In this document: positions 31,366 to 39,554 of the stretch, piece after piece
Numbering within the stretch: the first letter of the stretch is position 1
Layout: every line of letters starts with the position of its first letter
Virus record (IMG/VR): IMGVR_UViG_3300027659_000022
Span: 22,366 to 86,365 of that record
Source of the DNA: a virus
Strand: one strand, 5' to 3'
Length of the DNA stretch: 64,000 bases
Made by a program: the position numbers and the translations under genes
The notes under the pieces: generated by a model
Databases searched by the model: none
What the model was told of the DNA's origin: nothing
Seen by the model: only the letters and a program-made list of their open reading frames with translations

Positions 31366-32952
31366 ATGGGAAAATCACTAGACGGCGTACTGATTAAAAA
31401 GGCTCATGCTCAGACCAAATACACAATGGATGAGGTCAAGCATCTTGAAGCCTGCTTGGATCCTGTCACAGGACCTTTGTATTTCTGCACTAACTTTTTA
31501 AAGATACAGCATCCAACTCGTGGCGCTATCAATTTTGAACCCTACGAATATCAAGAAAGATTGATAAAAAGCATACACACTAATAGGCAGTGTATAGCCA
31601 TGCTGCCTCGCCAGATGGGCAAGACCACCTGTGCTACTGGTTATCTGCTTTGGTACACCATGTTCATACCTGACTGTCAGGTGTTGATAGCTGCCCACAA
31701 GTATGAAGGTGCCAAAGACATCATGGACAGATATAGATTTGGTTATGAAAATCTTCCAGACTTTATTCGTGCAGGAGTTTATTCATACAACAGAAACACC
31801 ATTGAATATGACAACGGTGCTAGGATACAGGCCACAACTACAACAGAAAACACTGGTCGTGGTAAATCTCTTTCATTGATCTACTGCGATGAGTTTGCGT
31901 TTGTGCAGCCGCCAGAAAAAGCCAAAGAGTTTTGGACAGCTTTGAGTCCCACACTAGCCACTGGTGGTAAGTGTATAATCACATCCACACCAAACTCAGA
32001 CGAAGATCAGTTTGCGTTGATATGGGCCGAGGCCAACAAGCGTTTTGACGAATTTGGCAACGAAGCCGAAGTAGGACAGAACGGATTTGCTTCATACACA
32101 GCTCATTGGTCAGAGCATCCAGATCGAGATGACGCATGGGCCAACGTGGAAAGATCTAAAATTGGTGAAGAACGTTTTCGTCGTGAGTTTGAATGTGAAT
32201 TCTTGATCTTTGATGAAACGCTGATCAACTCTGTGAAACTGGTCGAGTTAGCAGGCTCAGATCCCACAATGACCATGGGACAAACACGCTGGTACAAAGA
32301 CATAGATCCCAAGGCCACCTATCTAGTGGCTCTAGATCCCAGCCTAGGCACAGGCGGAGACTATGGTGCCATACAGGTCTATGAAATGCCTACAATGACC
32401 CAGGTAGCAGAATGGCATCACAACCAAACTCCAGTGCAGCAGCAGGTCAAACACATGCGAGAAATACTGAGATACATACACGATCGTGGAGAAGAACAGG
32501 GCGGTGTACCACAGATCTATTATTCAGTGGAAAACAACAGCCTCGGTGAAGCTGCGCTGATAGTGATCAACGACATAGGCGAAGAAAACTTCTACGGCCT
32601 GTTTCTCTCAGAACCCATACGCAAAGGACACATACGCAAGTTCCGAAAAGGATTCAACACCACGCACCGTTCAAAGATCACTGCCTGCAGCCAACTGAAA
32701 AATCTCATTGAAACTAATAAAATGAGCCTTAAATCAAAACCCTTGATTTCAGAACTCAAGACTTTTGTAGCCACTGGATTGGGTTTCAAGGCCAAAAGCG
32801 GTGAGCATGACGACCTAGTATCCAGCACACTGTTAATCATACGTATGGCCGATGTACTGGCCGATTGGGATCCGCAGATCTACGATAAAATGACTGAAAA
32901 AGTCTCCGAAGAATCTATGCCTATGCCGATCTTTGTTAGCATGGGCCTTTGA
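31366..32952 (+). CDS. 17: Large terminase subunit (gp17-like)
   Basis: This 528-residue packaging motor has both halves. In the ATPase half, P-R-Q-M-G-K-T-T at residues 81-88 is the terminase-type Walker A, and L-I-Y-C-D-E-F at 171-177 gives Walker B with Asp175 and the catalytic Glu176. T-S-T-P-N near 207-211 is the coupling motif. In the RNase H-like nuclease half, L-V-A-L-D-P-S-L-G-T-G-G-D-Y places the first metal Asp at 324, followed by Y-S-V-E-N-N near 386-391 and G-E-H-D-D-L-V near 488. T4 gp17 has 610 residues, so this is a compact version. It packages DNA into proheads and cuts concatemers. Confidence 0.95.
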   Translation: MGKSLDGVLIKKAHAQTKYTMDEVKHLEACLDPVTGPLYFCTNFLKIQHPTRGAINFEPYEYQERLIKSIHTNRQCIAMLPRQMGKTTCATGYLLWYTMFIPDCQVLIAAHKYEGAKDIMDRYRFGYENLPDFIRAGVYSYNRNTIEYDNGARIQATTTTENTGRGKSLSLIYCDEFAFVQPPEKAKEFWTALSPTLATGGKCIITSTPNSDEDQFALIWAEANKRFDEFGNEAEVGQNGFASYTAHWSEHPDRDDAWANVERSKIGEERFRREFECEFLIFDETLINSVKLVELAGSDPTMTMGQTRWYKDIDPKATYLVALDPSLGTGGDYGAIQVYEMPTMTQVAEWHHNQTPVQQQVKHMREILRYIHDRGEEQGGVPQIYYSVENNSLGEAALIVINDIGEENFYGLFLSEPIRKGHIRKFRKGFNTTHRSKITACSQLKNLIETNKMSLKSKPLISELKTFVATGLGFKAKSGEHDDLVSSTLLIIRMADVLADWDPQIYDKMTEKVSEESMPMPIFVSMGL

Positions 32953-32959
32953 TAAATAT
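32951..32959 (+). promoter_or_regulatory. T4-type late promoter, 5 bases before ATG
   Basis: GATAAATAT overlaps the gp17 stop codon; its core at 32953-32958 is five bases before the ATG at 32964. This spacing decides the start of the next gene against an in-frame TTG at 32949. Confidence 0.7.
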
Positions 32960-32963
32960 ACTT

Positions 32964-34832
32964 ATGGACGCAAGAAATAACATAGCAACAGATTTATTCT
33001 ACAAGGTACGTAGTCGGTTTTCTGGCCTTAAATTAGGTGCGGAAACCGGGGAAATAACCATCAATCCTGAAGAAGCTCGATTCTTTGATTTTGACTACAT
33101 GGAAGGAAAGACTCCCATAGGACATGTCAGTATCAGTCTTGCAGAACCCAACTCGATGAAGGTATATTTCAGTCATGGTATTTCTGAAGGCATGGATGAA
33201 AAACAAAAGGTCAATTGGTACGGTTTCCTCAAAGAGCTGCGCCAATTCGCTAAACGTAGACTACTGAGTTTCGACACCAGAGACATAGCCAAAGACAATC
33301 TAGATCGCAGGGACTACGAATTTCTAGTGCAAAACTCACAGCCCAAGCAGACCAAGCAGGACACTATACAAAAACCAGTCGGAGAAAGTATGATGGCAGA
33401 AAGCAATATGTATGGTAGTAGAACCATGAGCTACCAAAAATTAATGGACACTAGATTGATTATCAAACACAACCAAGCGGTCATGGATGAGAATCAGCCA
33501 GGTGCAAGAACACGCCACATAGGTGCGTTGTTCGTGGAAAACCAAGACGGTGAAAGATTCAAATATCCTTTCATCCATCTAGCAGGTGCTAGAGCCATGC
33601 AGAGACATGTGGCCAACGGTGGCGTTCCCTATGATGATCTAGGCAAGAGCATAATTGGCATGAGCGAAGAAATCGCACAGTTAAAGAGTTTTGGTAATTA
33701 TGTTGTACGTAACGATCTTATGAACTCAGATACAAATTCAGTAGTAGAAAGATCAACCACTTACCTAAATCAATTGCGCGAGCAGATCAAGGCACTGAGC
33801 AAACAGAGCCATTACGAAGCATACAAAGAAAACTTTCAGGCCTATGACAGTGAAGAAATTCCACAGGACGTGGTAGAAGATTTCAAAGAAAAATTCACTG
33901 TAAAATCATTCAAAGAAGATATCGCATCAGTGTTTCCTGTGTTGTACAGACTGATGAAAGAAGGAAACACCATAGGCTACGACGACATAGTCGCAATGAC
34001 ACAGGAAGAAATAGCCAACGAAGATCTAGAAGTCAGTGAAGACGCCTATGATCCATTTGATCAATTTGAATCATGGGTGATGGCACTGGGTGAAGAATCC
34101 GCTATCACCTCAGAAGATCCAGAAGCACAGGCCACTGCCGTCCAGAGCCTACAAGAACTAGTAGGACAGCATTTCCCCGCAGGCGTAGATGGCACTAATG
34201 CCATAGAAAGCCTCAAAGGCATCATAGAAGATCCAGAACTATACAAACGCATCAAAGCACAGGCCGCCGAAGACGCAGACTCATGCGTGAGACCATTGGT
34301 CAAAGAATGGTTAGAATTAAATGCTCCAGAAACTCTAGAGCAATTAGATTTTGGTGATATGGTCGATGAGCCGGAAGCAGCCCAAGGAGGTGACCAAACT
34401 GCCCCGGAAGGAGAACCAGTAGCAGTTGATCCAGCCGCAGCCGAAGTTCCTGTGCAACAACCAGTTCCGCAGGAAGCTATAGATCCTGACAATCCCAGAG
34501 ATTATGAGAGACCTGCGATTGATAGAAAGAAATCTGGTCAAGCACCATTAACAATGAAAGACGTCAAAGACAAAGATGAAAAATCAGAACGTGATCGCAA
34601 AGAACGCTCAGGCATAAAAGTTGAAGAACTAGCAGAATTTATTACATCATTCTATGACAGGCAGTCAGGTACGTTCCCTAAAGGACCTGAAGGTGTAGTG
34701 ATAATGGTAGGCAAAAAGTTTGGCGAACAGGCAGAACAAGTTGCTCGAAAGTTTGTAGAGCGCATGGCCCCACAACAGCAAGATCCACAGATTTCAGAAT
34801 TGGCTCGTATCAGAGAACTAGCAGGCTATTAA
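32964..34832 (+). CDS. Large late protein of unknown function
   Basis: This 622-residue protein is charged and largely helical. The first 110 residues form an alpha/beta region with F-Y-K-V-R-S-R-F-S-G-L-K-L-G and G-F-L-K-E-L-R-Q-F-A-K-R-R-L-L-S-F-D. Residues 135-250 carry G-S-R-T-M-S-Y-Q-K-L and R-H-I-G-A-L-F-V-E-N-Q-D-G-E-R-F-K-Y-P-F. The second half is acidic, Pro/Gln-rich near 480-530, and ends in a basic helical segment (R-K-F-V-E-R-M-A-P). I recall similar-sized proteins after gp17 in marine T4-like phages, but no function. A late promoter precedes it and a UUCG terminator follows, so it is a single-gene late unit. Confidence 0.5.
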   Translation: MDARNNIATDLFYKVRSRFSGLKLGAETGEITINPEEARFFDFDYMEGKTPIGHVSISLAEPNSMKVYFSHGISEGMDEKQKVNWYGFLKELRQFAKRRLLSFDTRDIAKDNLDRRDYEFLVQNSQPKQTKQDTIQKPVGESMMAESNMYGSRTMSYQKLMDTRLIIKHNQAVMDENQPGARTRHIGALFVENQDGERFKYPFIHLAGARAMQRHVANGGVPYDDLGKSIIGMSEEIAQLKSFGNYVVRNDLMNSDTNSVVERSTTYLNQLREQIKALSKQSHYEAYKENFQAYDSEEIPQDVVEDFKEKFTVKSFKEDIASVFPVLYRLMKEGNTIGYDDIVAMTQEEIANEDLEVSEDAYDPFDQFESWVMALGEESAITSEDPEAQATAVQSLQELVGQHFPAGVDGTNAIESLKGIIEDPELYKRIKAQAAEDADSCVRPLVKEWLELNAPETLEQLDFGDMVDEPEAAQGGDQTAPEGEPVAVDPAAAEVPVQQPVPQEAIDPDNPRDYERPAIDRKKSGQAPLTMKDVKDKDEKSERDRKERSGIKVEELAEFITSFYDRQSGTFPKGPEGVVIMVGKKFGEQAEQVARKFVERMAPQQQDPQISELARIRELAGY

Positions 34833-34853
34833 AAGTTTCGTCGCAGTTAGATC

Positions 34854-34877
34854 GGGCACTTCGGTGCCCTTTCTTTT
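34854..34877 (+). terminator. Rho-independent terminator with UUCG tetraloop
   Basis: The stem gggcac/gtgccc (34854-34859 with 34864-34869) closes on the C(UUCG)G tetraloop and is followed by TTTCTTTT. It isolates the recombination cluster from the upstream late genes. Confidence 0.9.
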
Positions 34878-34910
34878 GGCAAAACAAAATCAAAAAAACG
34901 CAGATAATCA

Positions 34911-34939
34911 TTGACCTTGATAAATAAAAAGCGCATAAT
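34911..34939 (+). promoter_or_regulatory. Sigma70-type early promoter of gp32
   Basis: TTGACC, a 17-base spacer and CATAAT are followed by a leader of about 50 bases to the gp32 ATG. A late promoter core lies within its spacer, so gp32 can be made early and late from almost the same place. Confidence 0.7.
34921..34926 (+). promoter_or_regulatory. T4-type late promoter core nested in the gp32 early promoter
   Basis: The TAAATA core lies inside the spacer of the sigma70-type promoter at 34911-34939, preceded by GA as at the other late promoters here. Confidence 0.55.
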
Positions 34940-34978
34940 AAAACATGTGCATAAGGCATATAAACATTTTAGGCATAA
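34933..34978 (+). promoter_or_regulatory. Repeated GCATAA motifs in gp32 leader, candidate autoregulatory site
   Basis: GCATAA or GCATAT occurs at 34933, 34949, 34956 and 34973, followed by AGGAGG at 34982-34987 with GGCAT again at 34986. T4 gp32 represses its own translation by binding an AT-rich unstructured leader. This repeated AT-rich leader is a plausible counterpart, by analogy only. Confidence 0.35.
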
Positions 34979-34995
34979 CATAGGAGGCATTTAAA

Positions 34996-35973
34996 ATGGC
35001 ATCACTCGCAGAAATCCGTGCTAAACTTCAAGAAGCACAATCAAAGTCCACAGGACAATCCACCGGCGGTGGAGACAACGCAATTTACCCACACTGGAAC
35101 ATGCAAGAAGGCAAGGAAGCGGTTATCCGTTTGCTACCTGATGGCAATCCCAACAACACATTTTTCTGGGTAGAACGTGCGATGATCAAACTGCCATTCG
35201 CTGGCATCAAAGGTGAGACTGATAGTCGTCCAGTTCAAGTGCAGGTTCCATGCGTGGAAATGTACAACGACGGCACAGCTTGTCCGATCCTCGCAGAAGT
35301 GCGTGGTTGGTTCAAAGACAAAAGTCTTGAAGAAATGGGTCGTAAGTATTGGAAAAAGCGTTCATACATTTTCCAAGGCTTTGTAGTTGAAGATCCAATT
35401 GGTGAAGACAAGACGCCAGAAAATCCTATCCGTAGATTTATCATTGGTCCTCAGATCTATAATATCATCCGCTCGGCATTGATGGATCCAGAACTAGATG
35501 AACTGCCAACAGACTTCCTGAAAGGTCTAGACTTCCGTATCGCTAAAACATCCAAAGGCGGATTCGCTGACTACTCAACATCTAAGTGGAGCCGCAGAGA
35601 ACGTGCTTTGAGCGATGTTGAAAAAGCAGCCATTGACACTCACGGACTGTTTGATCTCAGCGGGTTCCTTCCTAAGAAGCCTACAGATGTTGAGCTTAAA
35701 GTGATGAAAGAAATGTTTGAAGCGTCAGTGGATGGCGAAGCATATGACATGGATCGCTGGGGACAGTATTTCAAACCAGCAGGTATGGGACAGGCCACTG
35801 GTGATCCTAACAAAGCATCTGCTCGTGCAGCCCCAGTTGATGAAGATGCAGATGACACACCCGCTCCTGTAGTCAAACCTGTAAGTGCTCCTGCAGCACC
35901 AGCGGCTGCCGCTGAAGGTGCTAGTCGTGCGCAAGATATCCTTGCAATGATTCGCAATCGTCAAAAGCAGTAA
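34996..35973 (+). CDS. 32: Single-stranded DNA-binding protein (gp32-like)
   Basis: This 325-residue protein has the gp32 layout. A short N-terminal segment (L-A-E-I-R-A-K-L-Q) would mediate cooperativity. A central OB-fold core spans residues about 30-230, with Y-P-H-W-N-M-Q-E-G-K-E-A-V-I-R-L-L-P-D-G, F-F-W-V-E-R and F-I-I-G-P-Q-I-Y-N. An acidic Ala/Pro-rich tail follows (V-D-E-D-A-D-D), ending in a helix. The zinc motif of T4 gp32 seems reduced: only Cys-x9-Cys (V-P-C ... A-C-P-I) is seen, with no nearby C-x-x-C. It coats single-stranded DNA for replication and recombination. AGGAGG gives strong translation. Confidence 0.92.
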   Translation: MASLAEIRAKLQEAQSKSTGQSTGGGDNAIYPHWNMQEGKEAVIRLLPDGNPNNTFFWVERAMIKLPFAGIKGETDSRPVQVQVPCVEMYNDGTACPILAEVRGWFKDKSLEEMGRKYWKKRSYIFQGFVVEDPIGEDKTPENPIRRFIIGPQIYNIIRSALMDPELDELPTDFLKGLDFRIAKTSKGGFADYSTSKWSRRERALSDVEKAAIDTHGLFDLSGFLPKKPTDVELKVMKEMFEASVDGEAYDMDRWGQYFKPAGMGQATGDPNKASARAAPVDEDADDTPAPVVKPVSAPAAPAAAAEGASRAQDILAMIRNRQKQ

Positions 35974-35982
35974 TTAACACGG

Positions 35983-36023
35983 CTCGGGCCAATGAGACGT
36001 AGTTCTTATGCCCGAGTTCTTCT
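35983..36023 (+). terminator. Possible weak terminator or attenuator between gp32 and uvsX
   Basis: CTCGGGC (35983-35989) pairs with GCCCGAG (36010-36016) around a 20-base loop and is followed by a mixed TTCTTCT tract. It may reduce read-through from the very active gp32 unit into uvsX. The interrupted T-tract makes it uncertain. Confidence 0.45.
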
Positions 36024-36040
36024 CATCACAGGATAATAAT

Positions 36041-37120
36041 ATGGCAAAAGCATTTGATATTTCTAAATTTAGAAAGTCAATTACTAAGAGCATCGAAGGA
36101 CTTAGTATTGGCTTCAATGATCCAGTAGACTGGATCTCAACCAACAACTTCGCACTGAACTATTTGATCAGTGGAGATTTTTACAAAGGCATTCCCCTGG
36201 GCAAGGTCACTGTGTTTGCTGGCGAGTCAGGTGCAGGCAAGAGTTTTATCTGTGCCGGTAACTTGGTCAAGAACGCACAGGCATCGGGCATATTTCCTAT
36301 ATTGATTGACACAGAAAACGCCTTAGATAAAGATTGGCTAGAAGCCTTAGGCGTAGACACTTCAGAAGATAAATTGATGAAGTTGAACATGGCCATGATC
36401 GATGATGTGGCCAAGACCATCGTGGAGTTCGTAGCAGAATATAAATCCATGGATGAAGCCACACGTCCTAAGATCTTGTTCGTGATAGACAGTCTTGGAA
36501 TGTTACTGACTCCCACGGATGTTAATCAGTTTGAAGCCGGGGATCTCAAAGGTGACATGGGCCGTAAGCCCAAAGCACTTACGGCACTGGTTCGCAACTG
36601 TGTGAACATGTTTGGTAGTCTTAATATCGGTTTGGTGTGTACTAATCATACCTATGCCAGCCAAGACATGTTTGATCCAGATGACAAGATCAGCGGTGGT
36701 CAGGGTTTTATCTACGCCAGTTCAATCGTAGTTGCCATGCGTAAGCTAAAACTCAAAGAAGACGAAGACGGCAACAAGATCTCAGAGGTCAAAGGCATTC
36801 GTGCTGCCTGCAAGGTTATGAAAACACGATATGCTAAACCTTTTGAATCAGTGCAGGTGAAGATTCCTTATGAAACAGGTATGAATCCATATAGTGGACT
36901 GGTCGACCTGTTCGAAGCCAAAGGCATGCTCAAGAAAGAAGGAAACAGCCTAGTCTATACCACTGCCGATGGCGAGATCATCAAACAGTTCCGCAAGGCC
37001 TGGGAACGCAATGACAATCTCGGTCTCGACAAGGCCATGGCAGATGTATCAAAACACGGTGAAAAATCCATTTCTGAGATAACTACTACAGTTGAACCAG
37101 ACTTGGAGGAAGCCGAATGA
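36041..37120 (+). CDS. uvsX: RecA-like recombinase UvsX
   Basis: This 359-residue protein has Walker A G-E-S-G-A-G-K-S at residues 61-68, preceded by L-G-K-V-T-V-F-A. Its Walker B strand is K-I-L-F-V-I-D-S-L-G-M-L near 146-157. N-H-T-Y near 205 and G-G-Q-G-F-I-Y-A-S near 222 match the DNA-binding loop regions of UvsX/RecA. The C-terminal tail is acidic. It forms filaments for strand exchange and recombination-dependent replication. I chose the ATG at 36041 because AGGATAA lies 6 bases upstream and M-A-K-A-F-D starts the family motif; the upstream in-frame ATG at 36008 lies in the hairpin. It overlaps the next gene by ATGA. Confidence 0.92.
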   Translation: MAKAFDISKFRKSITKSIEGLSIGFNDPVDWISTNNFALNYLISGDFYKGIPLGKVTVFAGESGAGKSFICAGNLVKNAQASGIFPILIDTENALDKDWLEALGVDTSEDKLMKLNMAMIDDVAKTIVEFVAEYKSMDEATRPKILFVIDSLGMLLTPTDVNQFEAGDLKGDMGRKPKALTALVRNCVNMFGSLNIGLVCTNHTYASQDMFDPDDKISGGQGFIYASSIVVAMRKLKLKEDEDGNKISEVKGIRAACKVMKTRYAKPFESVQVKIPYETGMNPYSGLVDLFEAKGMLKKEGNSLVYTTADGEIIKQFRKAWERNDNLGLDKAMADVSKHGEKSISEITTTVEPDLEEAE

Positions 37121-37344
37121 AAGAAGATTTAATCGCCGATATATGGAATGTAGTGATTGGTCATATTCCAGAAAAACAACGAGCTGATGTTGCCGCTGAT
37201 TTTGTTAATACACTATTAGACTACGGTATCAAAGACTCTGTGTTAGAATCACTGCAAGGAGTGGATCCTTATTTAGACGATGCTATCGATTACGCAATCG
37301 ATGGTGAGGAAATCGAAGAAGAATACGAAGACGACGAGGAATAA
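37117..37344 (+). CDS. Small acidic protein between uvsX and uvsY
   Basis: This 75-residue protein is helical (D-I-W-N-V-V-I-G-H-I-P-E-K-Q-R-A-D-V-A-A-D-F-V-N-T-L-L-D-Y-G-I-K) with a strongly acidic end. I recall near-identical proteins next to uvsX in cyanophages. It overlaps uvsX by ATGA and directly abuts uvsY, so a recombination-linked role is likely. No fold or activity can be assigned. Confidence 0.65.
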   Translation: MKEDLIADIWNVVIGHIPEKQRADVAADFVNTLLDYGIKDSVLESLQGVDPYLDDAIDYAIDGEEIEEEYEDDEE

Positions 37345-37800
37345 ATGAATTGGTATGATCGAGTTTCCAAGGATATTTCGAATATTCCTGATGCTGTGGC
37401 CTATTATGAAGCTGAATTAATTTCAGCAAAACAAGATGTCCGTGTAACGGGAAACATCGAGAAAGCCTCTGCGCAGATGCCTGGCATCGTAGAAACTCGG
37501 TTCAATCAACTTCAAGAAATTGAAGGTATTCTAGAATATCTCAATATCGAACTTCGAAGACTGCGTAGTCAACACTTTCGTAAATATCTCGAAAACTATC
37601 AACGTCAGCTCAGTTCCAGAGACTGTGAAAAGTTTGTGGAAGGTGAAGCTGATGTTGTAGATTTTGAAAAGATCATCAATGACTTTGCTCTGCTACGTAA
37701 CAAATGGCTAGGCATTATCAAAGCCTTAGACATCAAGCAATGGCAGTTGAGTAATATCGTCAAACTTAGAACTGCAGGACTAGAAGACGCTACTCTATGA
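37345..37800 (+). CDS. uvsY: Recombination mediator UvsY
   Basis: This 151-residue, mostly helical protein starts directly after the previous stop. Its C terminus N-K-W-L-G-I-I-K-A-L-D-I-K-Q-W-Q-L-S-N-I-V-K-L-R-T-A-G-L-E-D lines up with the T4 UvsY end (Y-W-G-I-L-L-D-F-C-S-G-A-L-D-A-I-K-S-R-G-F-A-I-K-H-I-Q-D-M-R-A-F). Its middle has a basic R-R-L-R-S-Q-H-F-R-K-Y-L segment like the T4 K-A-R-L-D-Y-Y region. T4 UvsY (137 residues) loads UvsX onto gp32-coated DNA, and gene order with gp32 and uvsX supports the call. It overlaps the first glycan gene by ATGA. Confidence 0.8.
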   Translation: MNWYDRVSKDISNIPDAVAYYEAELISAKQDVRVTGNIEKASAQMPGIVETRFNQLQEIEGILEYLNIELRRLRSQHFRKYLENYQRQLSSRDCEKFVEGEADVVDFEKIINDFALLRNKWLGIIKALDIKQWQLSNIVKLRTAGLEDATL

Positions 37801-38765
37801 CAATTTTAGTAACTGGTGGCCTAGGATTAATAGGGCACCATGTAGTTAAGAAATTAGAAGATCTCGGTGAACAAGTGGTAATCACTGACACCCGAACCAA
37901 CTACGGTATTATACCTCAGGCCGAAATCGATTATCTAATTTCTCAGAGATTAAAATCAATCACGACCGATAAAATACATCGCATTGACATCAGCGAACGA
38001 GATAGTGTAGAATGGTTGTTCAGGCACTACCGACCTTCAGCAGTGGTACATCTAGCATCATTTCCCCGGCAAAAAGTAGTTAATGCTGATCCTGCGCAAG
38101 GCGCTAAAGTCATGAGCGAAGGACTACTGAACCTATTAGAGGCCAGTGTGAAATATCAATGTCCGAGATTCCTGTATGCCAGTTCTAGCATGGTCTATGG
38201 TGATTTCAAAGATTATGTCAAAGAAGATGCTGTTTGCCGTCCACAAGGTCAGTATGGTATAATGAAATTAGCAGGCGAGTGGTTAGTACGAGATTATCAA
38301 CGTAAAGGAATCGAGCATACTATTTTTAGACCCAGTGCGGTGTATGGTCCATTAGATGTTGAGGACCGCGTGATTTCAAAGTTTCTGCTCACTGCCATGA
38401 GAGGCGGTGTATTAAAGGTAAACGGGATCCACGAAACTCTAGATTTCACCTATGTGGACGATGCAGCCCAGGGCATGGTAAAGGCACTGCTGAGTAAAAA
38501 CACCAAAAACAAAACATACAATATAACCAAAAGCCACAGTAAAACTTTGTATGCAGCCGCACAATTGGCCGTGGAGTTAGTTGGCAATGGCAGCATAGCC
38601 ATCGGTGATAAAGATCAAGATTTTCCTAGTCGAGGTGCCTTAGACATTTCTGCTGCACGTCAAGATTTCGGATTTGATCCGAAGATAGATATAGAGGAAG
38701 GTTTCGAACGTTATTATCATTGGTTGAAAAATTCTTCGTACTATCAAGCCAATCTTTTAGATTAG
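37797..38765 (+). CDS. NAD-dependent nucleotide-sugar epimerase/dehydratase
   Basis: This 322-residue extended SDR enzyme has G-G-L-G-L-I-G at residues 7-13 for NAD(P) binding and D-T-R-T near 31. V-V-H-L-A-S lies near 83-88. The catalytic set is S-S-S-M-V-Y-G near 129-135 with Tyr153-x-x-x-Lys157 (Q-Y-G-I-M-K). R-P-S-A-V-Y-G-P near 182-189 and D-F-T-Y-V-D-D-A near 220 are typical of sugar-nucleotide epimerases. The precise sugar is unknown. The start overlaps uvsY, so the glycan genes are physically attached to the recombination operon. Confidence 0.85.
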   Translation: MTILVTGGLGLIGHHVVKKLEDLGEQVVITDTRTNYGIIPQAEIDYLISQRLKSITTDKIHRIDISERDSVEWLFRHYRPSAVVHLASFPRQKVVNADPAQGAKVMSEGLLNLLEASVKYQCPRFLYASSSMVYGDFKDYVKEDAVCRPQGQYGIMKLAGEWLVRDYQRKGIEHTIFRPSAVYGPLDVEDRVISKFLLTAMRGGVLKVNGIHETLDFTYVDDAAQGMVKALLSKNTKNKTYNITKSHSKTLYAAAQLAVELVGNGSIAIGDKDQDFPSRGALDISAARQDFGFDPKIDIEEGFERYYHWLKNSSYYQANLLD

Positions 38766-38781
38766 TCATTATATGTGCAGA

Positions 38782-38787
38782 TAAATA
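38782..38787 (+). promoter_or_regulatory. T4-type late promoter, 5 bases before ATG, glycan island 1
   Basis: The TAAATA core (context GATAAATAT) is five bases before the ATG at 38793. This marks the fusion gene and the overlapping genes after it as late genes, and decides its start over an upstream in-frame ATG at 38775. Confidence 0.7.
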
Positions 38788-38792
38788 TCTGC

Positions 38793-39554
38793 ATGAAAAC
38801 CTTAGTACTTGTCACAGGGGGATTCGATCCTCTACACTCCGGGCACATCGCCTACTTTCGTGCAGCAAAGCAACTAGGAGACACACTGGTTGTTGGTGTT
38901 AATTCTGATGCGTGGTTGGTTCGTAAAAAAGGTCGAGCATTTATGCCTTGGAACGAACGCATGAATATCGTCAAAAATATCAAAGACGTAGATTTTGTCT
39001 TGGAATTCAATGATGATGATGGCAGCGCCAAACAGGCAATAAAATTAGCCAGACAAACATGGCCGGATCATAAAATTATATTTGCCAATGGCGGGGACCG
39101 CACAGACGCTAATATTCCGGAAATGGAGTTTGAGGATCGTAATCTCGAATTTGCATTTGGAGTTGGCGGATTCGATAAGGCCAATTCCAGTTCGTGGATA
39201 TTAGAAGAATGGAAAGCTCCTAAGACCGGCAGGGCATGGGGTTACTATCGTGTGTTACATGAAGTTCCTGGAATGAAAGTCAAAGAGTTGACCGTTGATC
39301 CCGGTAAAAGTCTGTCTATGCAAAGACATCAATCTAGATCAGAATTTTGGATAGTCAGTGAAGGGCAGGCGATGGTAAACAGAGCTACACCTTTGAATTT
39401 TGATTTACCTACTGCAGAATTAAACAAACACGAACAATTACATATCGTTCAACAAGAATGGCATCAACTCACAAATCCTTACAGCCATCCATTAAAAATT
39501 GTAGAGATACAATACGGTGATCAGTGCGTAGAAGAGGACATAGAAAGACGATGA
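38793..39554 (+). CDS. Cytidylyltransferase-like / mannose-isomerase-type cupin fusion
   Basis: This 253-residue protein joins two activities. Residues 1-140 are a HIGH-type nucleotidyltransferase: G-G-F-D-P-L-H-S-G-H at 9-18 (His15, His18), G-V-N-S-D-A-W-L near 41-48, and N-S-S-S-W-I-L near the end, as in RfaE/TagD-like enzymes. Residues 150-253 are a cupin of the type II phosphomannose isomerase kind: M-Q-R-H-Q-S-R-S-E-F-W-I-V-S-E-G-Q-A followed by H-Q-L-T-N-P and P-L-K-I-V-E-I-Q-Y-G ending E-E-D-I-E-R. It probably makes or supplies a nucleotide sugar. The substrate is unknown, and I have not seen this order of domains as standard. Confidence 0.75.
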   Translation: MKTLVLVTGGFDPLHSGHIAYFRAAKQLGDTLVVGVNSDAWLVRKKGRAFMPWNERMNIVKNIKDVDFVLEFNDDDGSAKQAIKLARQTWPDHKIIFANGGDRTDANIPEMEFEDRNLEFAFGVGGFDKANSSSWILEEWKAPKTGRAWGYYRVLHEVPGMKVKELTVDPGKSLSMQRHQSRSEFWIVSEGQAMVNRATPLNFDLPTAELNKHEQLHIVQQEWHQLTNPYSHPLKIVEIQYGDQCVEEDIERR

